Shown here one piece after another: positions 29,263-42,452 of a DNA stretch of 64,000 nucleotides. The DNA is taken from positions 4,774,001 to 4,838,000 of the forward strand of contig NZ_CP011807.3 in NCBI RefSeq assembly GCF_001029105.3, in the 5' to 3' direction. The translations under genes were made by a program, and so were the position numbers. The stretch is from Pandoraea faecigallinarum. Lineage in GTDB: Bacteria > Pseudomonadota > Gammaproteobacteria > Burkholderiales > Burkholderiaceae. The first letter of the stretch is position 1. Every line of letters starts with the position of its first letter. Under the pieces are notes generated by a model, which was not told where the DNA came from, ran no database searches, and saw only the letters and a program-made list of their open reading frames with translations.

Positions 29263-30522
29263 ATGGCATTTTTTTCCTGGTTCAACGAACTCAACACGAA
29301 GGAGCGCAAGGCCCTGTATGCGGGCTTTGGCGGCTATGCCGTCGATGCGTTCGACTTCATGATCTATTCGTTCCTCATCCCCACGCTCATTGCCGCATGG
29401 GGCATGACGAAGGGCGAGGCCGGCATGATCGCGACCAGTTCGCTCATCTCGTCGGCCGTGGGCGGATGGCTTGCGGGCATTCTCGCGGACCGCTTCGGAC
29501 GTGTGCGTGTGCTGCAATGGACCATCGCCACGTTCTGTCTGTTCACATTCCTCTCGGGCTTCACGAACTCGTTCTGGCAACTGCTCGTCACGCGCACGTT
29601 GCAGGGCATCGGCTTCGGCGGCGAGTGGACCGTGGTCACCATGATGATGGGCGAAATGATCCGCTCGCCGCAGCATCGTGCGAAAGCCGTCGGCACGGTG
29701 CAAAGCAGCTGGTCGGTCGGCTGGGCGGCCGCCGCATTGCTGTATTGGTTCTTCTTCGCCGTGCTCGACGAGGGCTACGCATGGCGCGCGTGCTTCTGGA
29801 TCGGCATTGCGCCGGCCGTGTGGATCATCTATGTGCGTCGTAACGTGTCGGACCCGGAGATCTTCACACAGACGCGCCGCCAGATCGCCGAGGGCCAGTT
29901 GCGAAGCAACTTCACGCAAATCTTCTCGCGCGATCATCTGAAGACGACCATCCTCGGCAGCCTGCTGTGCACCGGCATGCTCGGCGGCTACTACGCGATC
30001 ACCACGTGGCTGCCGACCTATCTCAAGACCGTGCGCGGCCTGTCGGTGTTCAACACGAGCGCGTATCTGATCGTGCTGATCGTCGGCTCGTTCGTGGGCT
30101 ACATCGTCGGGGCGATTCTCTCCGACAAACTCGGGCGCCGCGGCGCGTTCATCTTCTTCGCCATCGCCTCGTTCGTGCTCGGCATGGTCTACACGATGCT
30201 GCCGATCACCGACAGCGCCATGCTGTTGCTCGGCTTCCCGCTGGGCATCGTCGTACAGGGCATTTTCGCGGGCATCGGCGCGTATCTGACCGAGCTGTAT
30301 CCGAACCACATTCGCGGCTCGGGCCAGGGCTTCTGTTACAACCTCGGACGCGGCATCGGCTCGTTCTTTCCCATTGCAGTGGGCACGCTCGCACAAACCG
30401 GCTCGCTCGTGAAAGCCATCGGCATGGTCGCGGGCGGCGGTTATCTGCTTGTCGTCGTATGCGCGCTGCTGCTGCCGGAAACGCGCGGCAAGTCGCTCGG
30501 CACGACGGACTTCGTACATTGA
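29263..30522 (+). CDS. MFS transporter of the aromatic-acid/sugar-acid:H+ symporter type
   Basis: This is a 419-residue, 12-helix major facilitator protein. The first helix reads GGYAVDAFDFMIYSFL, a signature of the NanT/ShiA/aromatic-acid branch. The loop 2-3 motif is LADRFGRVRVL, and the second-half counterpart is LSDKLGRRGAF. ATG 29263 is preceded by a strong GAGGAG site. The neighbouring SDR and the hexuronate operon opposite suggest a carboxylate substrate, but the substrate cannot be read from sequence. Confidence 0.9.
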   Translation: MAFFSWFNELNTKERKALYAGFGGYAVDAFDFMIYSFLIPTLIAAWGMTKGEAGMIATSSLISSAVGGWLAGILADRFGRVRVLQWTIATFCLFTFLSGFTNSFWQLLVTRTLQGIGFGGEWTVVTMMMGEMIRSPQHRAKAVGTVQSSWSVGWAAAALLYWFFFAVLDEGYAWRACFWIGIAPAVWIIYVRRNVSDPEIFTQTRRQIAEGQLRSNFTQIFSRDHLKTTILGSLLCTGMLGGYYAITTWLPTYLKTVRGLSVFNTSAYLIVLIVGSFVGYIVGAILSDKLGRRGAFIFFAIASFVLGMVYTMLPITDSAMLLLGFPLGIVVQGIFAGIGAYLTELYPNHIRGSGQGFCYNLGRGIGSFFPIAVGTLAQTGSLVKAIGMVAGGGYLLVVVCALLLPETRGKSLGTTDFVH

Positions 30523-30688
30523 TGCCGGCCTGACATGGCAAAACGGGACGCCGGCTCGAACACCACGATCGACCCGACGTCCCGCCGCCTCACCGGATGG
30601 CCATTCGTGCAAGCCGGCCAACCCGGAACCGCTTCAGTGCGCGCCGCTTATGGGATGCCTTGCGGCGTCGCGACCTTCATGCCCCCGC

Positions 30689-31630
30689 TTACACACCCGC
30701 GGCCGGCAGCGTGCCCGCATAGGGCACCTCCGGCAATCCCCGCACGCCGCAGCGAACGGCGAATACATGTCCATCGTGTTCGTTCGCGTTTGCGCCGGGG
30801 CGAATCGACGTCACGAACAACGTGTCGAAGTCGCGGCCGCCGAACGCGCACATCGACGGCTTCGAGACCGGCAGCACGATCTCGCGATCGAGTCCGCCCG
30901 ACGGCGTGAATCGCAGCACACGGCTGCCGTCGTTGGCGCACGTCCAGTAACAGCCGTCGGCGTCCACGGCCGCGCCATCGGGGCGTCCCGGATACTGGTT
31001 CATGTCCACGAACAGGCGCCGATTGCCGATCTTGCCGCGATCCGCATCGAAGTCGAACGCCCACACGCGACGCACCGTCGGATGCGAGTCGCTCAGGTAC
31101 ATCGTGCGGCCGTCCGGCGAGAAGCCCAGACCATTCTGCGTCACCAGTCCCTCAACGAGCGGCGCCGACAAGTGCCCGTTCGCGTCGAAGCGAAAGAGCG
31201 AACCGGCGTCGCTCGCGAGCGACATGTCCGCGACCATCGTCCCCGCCCAGAAGCGGCCCTGACGATCGCAACGCCCGTCGTTGAAACGCATGCCGGACGC
31301 AGGAAATACCGGCGCGGCCAGACGCACCCATGCCGAAGCGGACACGTCACCCGGTGCGCCGAGCCGCACCGAGAACACGCCCGTCTCGCATGCGGCGAGC
31401 AGGGTGCCCGACGTATCGATCGAGAAGCAGGCGACCTGTTCGGGGAACGTCCACTCGCGATGCTCGCCATCGGCCGGTGTCACCCGGTGCAGTTGCCTGG
31501 CCGGGATGTCGACCCAATAGAGGGCCTGTTCGTCGGCACGCCAAAGCGGGCTTTCGCCCACCGCGTGGGGCGTTGCGCGCGACGGTTCGAGCCGCTCGAT
31601 GGATACGTGCGATGCACCGGCCACCGTCAT
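30689..31630 (-). CDS. SMP-30/gluconolactonase-family sugar lactonase
   Basis: This is a 313-residue six-bladed beta-propeller lactonase. Expected metal ligands are present: Glu26 in VGESPLW, Asn166 in TQNGLGFSPDG and Asp218 in RPDGAAVD; substrate-side Asn117 is in RFNDGR. It starts at ATG 31630, overlapping the uronate dehydrogenase stop by 4 bp. Uronate dehydrogenase makes aldaro-lactones, so this enzyme most likely opens glucaro- or galactaro-lactone. It is the last gene of the three-gene hexuronate operon. Confidence 0.92.
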   Translation of the reverse strand: MTVAGASHVSIERLEPSRATPHAVGESPLWRADEQALYWVDIPARQLHRVTPADGEHREWTFPEQVACFSIDTSGTLLAACETGVFSVRLGAPGDVSASAWVRLAAPVFPASGMRFNDGRCDRQGRFWAGTMVADMSLASDAGSLFRFDANGHLSAPLVEGLVTQNGLGFSPDGRTMYLSDSHPTVRRVWAFDFDADRGKIGNRRLFVDMNQYPGRPDGAAVDADGCYWTCANDGSRVLRFTPSGGLDREIVLPVSKPSMCAFGGRDFDTLFVTSIRPGANANEHDGHVFAVRCGVRGLPEVPYAGTLPAAGV

Positions 31631-32451
31631 GCCTTGGGCTCCATCGGGCCCATCAGCACAAAGGGGCCGCCCTGGAAGCGTTGCGTCCAGTCGTCCATTT
31701 GCGGATCCGGCGCCGTGGCCGGGAACCGGCCGGCGAACTCGGCCGAGCTGTCTTGTGGACGAAAGCCCAGGAACGCCGCCTTGGTGTTGTCGACCCACAG
31801 CGTCGGATTGTTCGACACGCCGTAGATGATGGCGTGGCCGACACGGTTCGTGAACAGCGAGCAGCGCACGAGTTCGACGAAGTCGCGATAGCTCAGGTAC
31901 GTCACCATCATGCGCGGGTTCTTCGGTTGCTCGAACGACGAGCCGATACGCAGGCACACCGTCTCCAGCCCGAAGCGGTCGAAGTAGTAACGCGACAGAT
32001 CTTCGCCGAAGCACTTCGAAATACCGTACATGCCGTCCGGACGGTGCGGTGCGTCGATGTCGAGCACTTCCGTGACCGGATGGAACCCGACCGCGTGATT
32101 CGAACTCGCGTAGACAATGCGCTTCACCCCCTGCTTCTGCGCCGCGCTGTAGACGTTGTACAGACCGAGGATGTTGGCTTGCAGAATGTCGTCGAACGGC
32201 GCTTCGACGGAGACACCGCCGAGATGCACGAGCGCATCGACGCCTTCGAGCAGCGCGTGGACGGCCGCGCGCTCGGCAAGGTCGACCTGCATCGCTTCTT
32301 CGTGGGCTGCGGCGTCGGAAATCGGCACGATGTCGCTCACGCGCACGATGTCGGCCCACTCGGCGAGCTTGGCGCGCAATTGCTTGCCGAGGTTGCCTGC
32401 GGCGCCGGTCAGCAAGAGACGGCGAAAGGGTTTGCCGGAAGTCTGGCTCAT
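31627..32451 (-). CDS. udh: Uronate dehydrogenase (NAD-dependent)
   Basis: Uronate dehydrogenase oxidises glucuronate or galacturonate to the aldaric acid lactone with NAD+. The 274-residue extended-SDR protein has TGAAGNLG at 15-22, the catalytic Ser in ASSNHAVGFH, and YxxxK as Tyr142/Lys146 in MYGISKCFGE. The SSNHAVGFHP and RIGSSFEQPKN segments are characteristic of Udh rather than general sugar epimerases. It lies between a hexuronate-type MFS gene and the lactonase gene, which supports the assignment. Confidence 0.9.
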   Translation of the reverse strand: MSQTSGKPFRRLLLTGAAGNLGKQLRAKLAEWADIVRVSDIVPISDAAAHEEAMQVDLAERAAVHALLEGVDALVHLGGVSVEAPFDDILQANILGLYNVYSAAQKQGVKRIVYASSNHAVGFHPVTEVLDIDAPHRPDGMYGISKCFGEDLSRYYFDRFGLETVCLRIGSSFEQPKNPRMMVTYLSYRDFVELVRCSLFTNRVGHAIIYGVSNNPTLWVDNTKAAFLGFRPQDSSAEFAGRFPATAPDPQMDDWTQRFQGGPFVLMGPMEPKA

Positions 32452-32526
32452 AGTGATCCTTGTTGCTCCTGATTCATCGATAAATCGCCATGCCCGTCGT
32501 CGCGCCGGACCGGCGAGGGCGGCCCG

Positions 32527-33855
32527 CTACGCATTGGCGGTCCGGTTCACGCCGGCGCGCGTGCCGCGCGCGTCATCCGGGACCGGCGACGGCGTGGCCG
32601 TTCCGGTCATGTGCGGCTTGACCACCGTCCACAGAATCACCGCGCCGATCAGATCGCCCAGCCCCAGCGCCACGAAGAACGGCGTGTAACCGACCGCGCT
32701 CACAAACGTGCCGATCACCAGGGTAAACAGCAAGTTGCCGATGCCCGCGGACAGACCCGCGAGACCGGTGACCGTCGCCACTTCGTTACGCTGGAAAAGG
32801 TCGGCCGACATCGAAATCACGGTGACGGACAGCGTCTGATGGGCGAAGCCGCCGAGGCACAGAAGGAAGATCGCCAGCATCGGATCCTTGACGAAGCCCA
32901 CGCCGCACATTGCCGTCATGACGAGCGCGCCGATGGTGAACACGATGCGCTTGCCGTTGAAGATGGTGATCTTGAAGTGCTTGTTGAGCCAGAGGGACAC
33001 GGTGCCGCCCATCAGACAGCCGATGTCCGCGGCCACGAACGGCAGCCACGCGGTCGCCGCAATCGTCTTCAGATCGAAACCGCGCGCCTGATTGAGATAC
33101 AGCGGCATCCAGAACACGATCGTGCCCCACACCGGATCGGCGAAGAAGCGCGGCAACGCGATACCCCAGAAGTTGCGCTGACGCAGGATCGAGATGAGGT
33201 TCGGCTTGCGCGCGTCGGCAGCAACATCGACGACACGGCCTTCATTGATGTAGTCCGACTCGGCGCAAGTGAGCGCCGGGTGATCGGTCGGGTGACGGTA
33301 GAACGCATACCACAGCACGCCCCACACCAGCCCGAGGCCACCGGCGATCACGAACGCCGTCTCCCAGTTGTAGCGCAGGATCGACCATGCGATCAGCGGA
33401 GGCGCCAGGATCGCGCCGATTGACGTACCGATGTTGAAGACGCCGGCCGCGAGCGCACGCTCCTTCGTAGGAAACCAGAACGCGGCGGCACGCATGCCCG
33501 CCGGAATGAACGACGCTTCGGCCAGCCCCAGCAAACCGCGCAGCACGAAGAGCCCGACCCAGCCATCCGCCAGACCGTGCAGCATGCACACCACCGACCA
33601 CATCACCCCGCAGATCAGAAAGCCCAGACGCAGCCCGATGCGGTCCATCAGATAACCGGTAATGGGGGCGCCGATGGGGTACAAAACGAGAAAGGCACCG
33701 GTGATCCAGCCGTACTGCTGCGTGGTGATGTGCAGATCCTTCATCACGGTGGGCGCGGCAACGGCGAGCGAGCTGCGCGCCAGATAATTCATGACGGTGC
33801 CGAGCGTCAGCAACCCGATCATCCACCAACGCAGGCCTTTGATCTTCAGTGCCAT
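32527..33855 (-). CDS. MFS transporter, hexuronate/anion:cation symporter type
   Basis: This is a 442-residue, 12-helix transporter resembling ExuT/GudP proteins of the anion:cation symporter family. Helix 1 reads LTLGTVMNYLARSSLAVAAP, and the loop 2-3 motif is GYLMDRIGLRLGF. It precedes udh by 75 bp on the same strand and is most likely the hexuronate or aldarate uptake system for this operon. A promoter is seen 60-90 bp upstream. Confidence 0.9.
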   Translation of the reverse strand: MALKIKGLRWWMIGLLTLGTVMNYLARSSLAVAAPTVMKDLHITTQQYGWITGAFLVLYPIGAPITGYLMDRIGLRLGFLICGVMWSVVCMLHGLADGWVGLFVLRGLLGLAEASFIPAGMRAAAFWFPTKERALAAGVFNIGTSIGAILAPPLIAWSILRYNWETAFVIAGGLGLVWGVLWYAFYRHPTDHPALTCAESDYINEGRVVDVAADARKPNLISILRQRNFWGIALPRFFADPVWGTIVFWMPLYLNQARGFDLKTIAATAWLPFVAADIGCLMGGTVSLWLNKHFKITIFNGKRIVFTIGALVMTAMCGVGFVKDPMLAIFLLCLGGFAHQTLSVTVISMSADLFQRNEVATVTGLAGLSAGIGNLLFTLVIGTFVSAVGYTPFFVALGLGDLIGAVILWTVVKPHMTGTATPSPVPDDARGTRAGVNRTANA

Positions 33856-34173
33856 GATGGTCGTCTCTCTCCGTGGATATTCTTAGGACAAGCGTCTGGC
33901 TTGTATGGAGACGCATCCTACGTGAGACGATGTACGATGACAATGCTGAACTACGTGGTTTACGGATAATCCCTAGTCTTTTGAGCGCTTCGCCAACCTC
34001 GCGTAACTCTCCTTTTCACAACTGGAGTTTGCACATGTTGGGAGAGTTTTCCTCACACGTGAAAACGGCCCAACAAACTTACGTTGTGTGACGTCTTATA
34101 TCTAAGAGCTGATGTCACTTTGACGTCCCGCGGGCGAGGAGTTTGCCGCGCTACGCCGCGCAGAAACGGACAA
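33856..34173. other. Intergenic region between the hexuronate operon and the gltBD terminator
   Basis: This holds the promoter of the hexuronate operon (33915-33943). Further out is an inverted repeat AACTCTCC (34005-34012) / GGAGAGTT (34041-34048) with a 28-bp spacer. A direct repeat ACGATG occurs twice near the -35 box. No convincing gene is seen. The inverted repeat might be a regulator site, but no regulator gene is adjacent. Confidence 0.5.
33915..33943 (-). promoter_or_regulatory. Sigma70-type promoter of the hexuronate operon
   Basis: On the reverse strand, -35 TTGTCA (33938-33943) and -10 TAGGAT (33915-33920) are exactly 17 bp apart. The -35 box matches consensus at 5 of 6 positions. 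It stands about 60 bp upstream of the transporter ATG. Confidence 0.5.
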
Positions 34174-34209
34174 GAAAAAACCGTCCGGACGTTACCACCC
34201 GGACGGTTT
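34174..34209 (-). terminator. Rho-independent terminator of gltBD
   Basis: A perfect 11-bp stem (34178-34188 with 34199-34209, loop 10 nt) is followed on the reverse strand by a T run (complement of 34174-34180). It stands about 130 bp after the gltD stop. Confidence 0.85.
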
Positions 34210-34307
34210 CTTCACAGTGACGCAGAAGCCTACCTCCGCGTCCCCTCCTCTCAACCAGACAACCACCCCGTATTTGTGGTTTCGGCAGGCACAACCCGAT
34301 GCGAACA

Positions 34308-34324
34308 CCCCGCCACCGGCGGGG
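34308..34324 (-). terminator. GC-rich hairpin directly after gltD
   Basis: A CCCCGCC/GGCGGGG stem with a 3-nt loop lies 12 bp after the gltD stop on the reverse strand. It lacks a T tract, so it may stabilise the mRNA end or assist the stronger terminator downstream. Confidence 0.45.
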
Positions 34325-34335
34325 CGTTTCGAGAC

Positions 34336-35802
34336 TTAGCGCGGCAGTTCCGAGTGCCCCATCAGGAACTCGTCGACAGCACGTGCGCACTGACGGCCTT
34401 CGCGAATCGCCCACACGACCAGCGACTGGCCGCGGCGCACGTCGCCTGCGGCGAACACCTTCGGCAGGTTCGTCGTGTAGGCGCGCTCGCCTTCGGTCGA
34501 GGCGCGCACGTTGCCGCGCGCGTCCTTGTCCACACCGAACGCGTCGAGTACCGTTTGCAGCGGCGAGACGAAGCCCATCGCCAGCAACACGAGGTCGGCC
34601 TTGATCTCGAATTCGGAACCCGGCACTTCCTGCATCTTGCCGTCCTTCCATTCGAGACGCACGGCAATCAGCTTTTCGACCTTACCGTTCTTGCCTTCGA
34701 AGCGTTTCGTGGCCACCGACCAGTCACGCTCGCAGCCCTCTTCGTGGCTCGACGACGTACGTAACTTGGTCGGCCAGTACGGCCACACCATCGGCTTGTT
34801 CTCCTGCTCCGGCGGCTGCGGCAGCAGTTCGAACTGCGTCACGGTCTTCGCGCCATGACGATTCGACGTACCCACGCAATCCGAGCCGGTGTCGCCGCCG
34901 CCGATCACGACCACGTTCTTGCCCGTCGCCAGCAGTTGGTCCGCGAGCTTGTCGCCCGCATTGACCTTGTTCTGCTGCGGCAGGAATTCCATCGCGAAAT
35001 GGATGCCTTCGAGTTCACGGCCGGGCACCGGCAGGTCTCGAGGCTGCTCTGCACCGCCAGCGATGACCACGGCGTCGAACTGGGCCTGCAACTGCTCCGG
35101 CGAGATCGTCTCTTTGGAGAAGTTGTTGATGTGCGCATCGGGGGCGTCCTTGCCCACGTAGACACCGGTGCGGAACGTCACGCCTTCGGCTTCCATCTGG
35201 CGCATGCGACGGTCGATCAGCCACTTCTCCAGCTTGAAATCGGGAATGCCGTAACGCAGCAGGCCGCCCACGCGATCGTTCTTCTCGAACACGGTGACGT
35301 CGTGACCGGCGCGCGCGAGCTGCTGCGCTACCGCCATGCCAGCGGGACCCGAACCGACCACAGCCACCGTCTTGCCGGTCTTGTGCCGGGCCGGTTGCGG
35401 CTCGACCCACCCTTCGCTCCAGGCCTTGTCGATGATCGCGTGCTCGATCGACTTGATGCCCACGGCGTCGCTGTTGATGTTCAGCGTACAGGCCGCTTCA
35501 CAGGGTGCCGGGCAGATACGCCCCGTGAACTCCGGGAAGTTGTTGGTCGAGTGCAGCACCGAGATGGCCGACTTCCAGTCCTGGCGATACACCAGATCGT
35601 TGAAGTCGGGAATGATGTTGTTGACCGGGCAACCGTTGTTGCAGAACGGAATGCCACAGTCCATGCAGCGTGCGCCCTGCACTTTTGCCTGTTCGTCGGA
35701 GAGCGCGAGAACGAACTCCTTGTAATGCTTCACGCGTGCCAGCGGTGCTTCGTATGACTCGCTCTGGCGCTCGAATTCGAGAAAACCTGTGACCTTGCCC
35801 AT
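34336..35802 (-). CDS. gltD: Glutamate synthase small subunit GltD
   Basis: GltD takes electrons from NADPH via FAD and passes them through [4Fe-4S] clusters to GltB. The 488-residue product has the N-terminal cluster motif [14 protein letters not shown] (Cys 46, 49, 54, 58) and CPAPCEAAC. The FAD fold is [14 protein letters not shown], and the NADPH fold [12 protein letters not shown] follows. It starts at ATG 35802, 98 bp after the gltB stop, and is followed by two hairpins including a strong terminator. Confidence 0.97.
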   Translation of the reverse strand: MGKVTGFLEFERQSESYEAPLARVKHYKEFVLALSDEQAKVQGARCMDCGIPFCNNGCPVNNIIPDFNDLVYRQDWKSAISVLHSTNNFPEFTGRICPAPCEAACTLNINSDAVGIKSIEHAIIDKAWSEGWVEPQPARHKTGKTVAVVGSGPAGMAVAQQLARAGHDVTVFEKNDRVGGLLRYGIPDFKLEKWLIDRRMRQMEAEGVTFRTGVYVGKDAPDAHINNFSKETISPEQLQAQFDAVVIAGGAEQPRDLPVPGRELEGIHFAMEFLPQQNKVNAGDKLADQLLATGKNVVVIGGGDTGSDCVGTSNRHGAKTVTQFELLPQPPEQENKPMVWPYWPTKLRTSSSHEEGCERDWSVATKRFEGKNGKVEKLIAVRLEWKDGKMQEVPGSEFEIKADLVLLAMGFVSPLQTVLDAFGVDKDARGNVRASTEGERAYTTNLPKVFAAGDVRRGQSLVVWAIREGRQCARAVDEFLMGHSELPR

Positions 35803-35900
35803 GTTTCTTCAGTCGGAAAGTTTTGTGGTTACCGTGCCTCACCCGCGCGCGGCACGCCTGCGGGGCCCTCACCCCGCGTGGCGTTGCCGCGCCAGCGGCT

Positions 35901-40634
<4,734 letters not shown>

Positions 40635-40851
40635 GAGTTACACCGTCTCTTGGCGAGGCCGCCGCGCGCATGCTCGTCGCGGTCGGCCGGGTTAAGTGGG
40701 GTTGGCCGGGCGGGCCAGCACTGCGGATTCGCACGCGTCGAAGGTCGTTCTCGGGCGTTGCCACAGGGGTCGACTCAGCGCGCACGGTTTTCCGCATCGC
40801 ACCAATCGGCCGAAGTTGGAATATACGCCATGAAATTCACAATGACAAAAG

Positions 40852-40926
40852 AATTTAATGGGGTCAGATTCCAATTAAAAACCGCACCAAAAGAAGGCTT
40901 GTTTTAATTGGGGTCAGATTTAATTC
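40852..40926. repeat. Two GGGGTCAGA repeats next to RAYT transposase
   Basis: GGGGTCAGA occurs at 40860-40868 and 40910-40918, a 50-bp period. Each copy is preceded by AAT and followed shortly by AATT. Such a GGGGTCAGA/AATT motif commonly accompanies RAYT-type transposase genes in proteobacteria and is a candidate recognition element. Confidence 0.7.
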
Positions 40927-40948
40927 CGGCAACGTCAAGTTGCCGGAA
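40924..40948. repeat. Perfect 10-bp stem-loop beside RAYT repeats
   Basis: TTCCGGCAAC and GTTGCCGGAA enclose a 5-nt GTCAA loop. It adjoins the second GGGGTCAGA repeat. It may be a REP-like hairpin recognised by the transposase, or a weak end signal for that gene; no good T tract follows on the reverse strand. Confidence 0.6.
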
Positions 40949-41034
40949 AAATCTGTGATTTCAATCGCTTGAGGACGCTTGAGGATGTTGGAAAGGAAAC
41001 GTGGCAGCCGGAACCGGCCTGCCAAAAAACAACG

Positions 41035-41736
41035 TCAGAGGGCTTCAGGTGCCGGTTTGCGAGGACGCCCACGCGTGAGCGGACTCACCCGGCGGTTTGC
41101 CGCTAGCGACATTCGCGCCTGATATTCGGGTCCGCCAAGCAACCACCCCTTCTGCGTCGCTGTACGCAATGCGTCGACTTCATGCGCGGGGAGCGGAACC
41201 GAAAACCCCTCCGCGTAAGCCCGTTGGCGCTCAAATGGCGTGTTGCCCAGCGCCCAGTAAAGGGCGTGATCCGTCACCAGACTGTCGACGGTCAGTCCGA
41301 CGTGATGGTTGTAACTCGACCATAAGTAATTGCCCGGGGCGTCGACCAGTCCGGCGCGCACCGGATTGAGCTCGACATAACGGCTTGCGAGCAGCAGATA
41401 GTGCTCGGCCTCGATCACCGTCGCCCGATACCGCCCTTCCCACAGCGTGCCGGTACGCTGATGACGTCGATTGAAATAGAGGACGTAATAGCGGCCGACC
41501 GACTGCAATGTCGCGGGCAGGCTGCGCTCGTCGCCCGGCGTGGCGACCAGATGCAGATGGTTCGGCATCATGCACCAGGCGTGAATGGCAAGCCCGTTGG
41601 CACGTGCGGCATCGCGAAGGCGGTCGTGAAACACGCGTCGATCCTCGTCGTCAACGAAGATTGCCTGCCGGTTATTGCCGCGCAGAATCACGTGCTGCGG
41701 CTGACGTGGAATGAAGAGTCTCGGTAATCGGGCCAT
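41035..41736 (-). CDS. REP-associated tyrosine transposase (RAYT/TnpA_REP)
   Basis: This is a 233-residue single-strand HUH nuclease of the IS200-like Y1 superfamily, proposed to mobilise or process REP sequences. It has the N-terminal RPQHVILRGNNRQ motif, the HUH pair in MMPNHLHLVATP, and the catalytic Tyr region SVGRYYVLYFNRR. The diagnostic RAYT segment GTLWEGRYRATVI and later YVELNPVRAGLV follow. The C terminus ends RGRPRKPAPEAL. No inverted repeats bound it, as usual for RAYTs, but a repeat cluster lies 110-180 bp beyond its stop. Confidence 0.93.
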   Translation of the reverse strand: MARLPRLFIPRQPQHVILRGNNRQAIFVDDEDRRVFHDRLRDAARANGLAIHAWCMMPNHLHLVATPGDERSLPATLQSVGRYYVLYFNRRHQRTGTLWEGRYRATVIEAEHYLLLASRYVELNPVRAGLVDAPGNYLWSSYNHHVGLTVDSLVTDHALYWALGNTPFERQRAYAEGFSVPLPAHEVDALRTATQKGWLLGGPEYQARMSLAANRRVSPLTRGRPRKPAPEAL

Positions 41737-41866
41737 GCTGATTCAAATGTAATGCTTTAAAGCTCGACATCACGATTCGCGAGAGAGATTCACCATGAAA
41801 AATCTCTTTAAATACTGATATCTCGCCAAACCCAGTTGATTCGTACAAAAGTTCTAGATCCGACGA

Positions 41867-41894
41867 TTGCGCCGCGAAATCCCAAGCGCATAAT
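41867..41894 (+). promoter_or_regulatory. Sigma70-type promoter of the first ompW gene
   Basis: TTGCGC (41867-41872) and CATAAT (41889-41894) are spaced by 16 bp. Transcription would begin near 41901, and a strong GGGAGGAAAG ribosome site precedes the ATG at 41935. Confidence 0.45.
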
Positions 41895-42452
41895 GCATCG
41901 AAAAATAAATAAATAATCTTGGGAGGAAAGACAAATGGCAACTCGGACCTATCGGTCCGCGGCGTGCTTATGCGCGCTCGGACTCGGCATTTCCCTGGCG
42001 TCCACCAGCGCCAGTGCACAACAGGCCGGCGACAACGTCGTCAACCTCGGCTGGTTCCACATTGCGCCACAGGACTCCAGCAAGCCGATGACCACCAACG
42101 TCACGCAGGAAGGGATCACCCCCGCCCTCGTGCCCTCGAACTTTACTTCACCCGGCAGCGGCGCGAAGGTCAGCAACGCCGACACGCTCGGGCTGGTCAT
42201 CACGCACTTCTTCACCGACAACATCGCGCTCCAGACGGTGGCCGGCGTTCCGGCCAAGTTCAAACTCACCGGTCAGGGCGTGATTGCACCGCCGGGACTG
42301 GCCGGCGCGCTCACGAGTATCGACCTCGGCGCGGCGCAAAACAATCCGATCGTGCAAAGCGTGCGCCAGTGGAGCCCGGCGCTCGTGTTGCAGTATTACT
42401 TCGGACAGGCCAATTCGACATTCCGCCCGTTTCTGGGAATCGGTGTGAGTTA

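Larger units (their letters stand above)
40635..41034. other. Intergenic region: gltB upstream part and RAYT repeat cluster
   Basis: The left half is the gltB upstream region; I see no convincing promoter hexamers there. The right half, from about 40850, is unusually AT-rich for this chromosome. It contains two copies of GGGGTCAGA set in AATT-rich flanks and a perfect 10-bp stem-loop, all just downstream of the RAYT transposase. No gene is supported. Confidence 0.6.
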
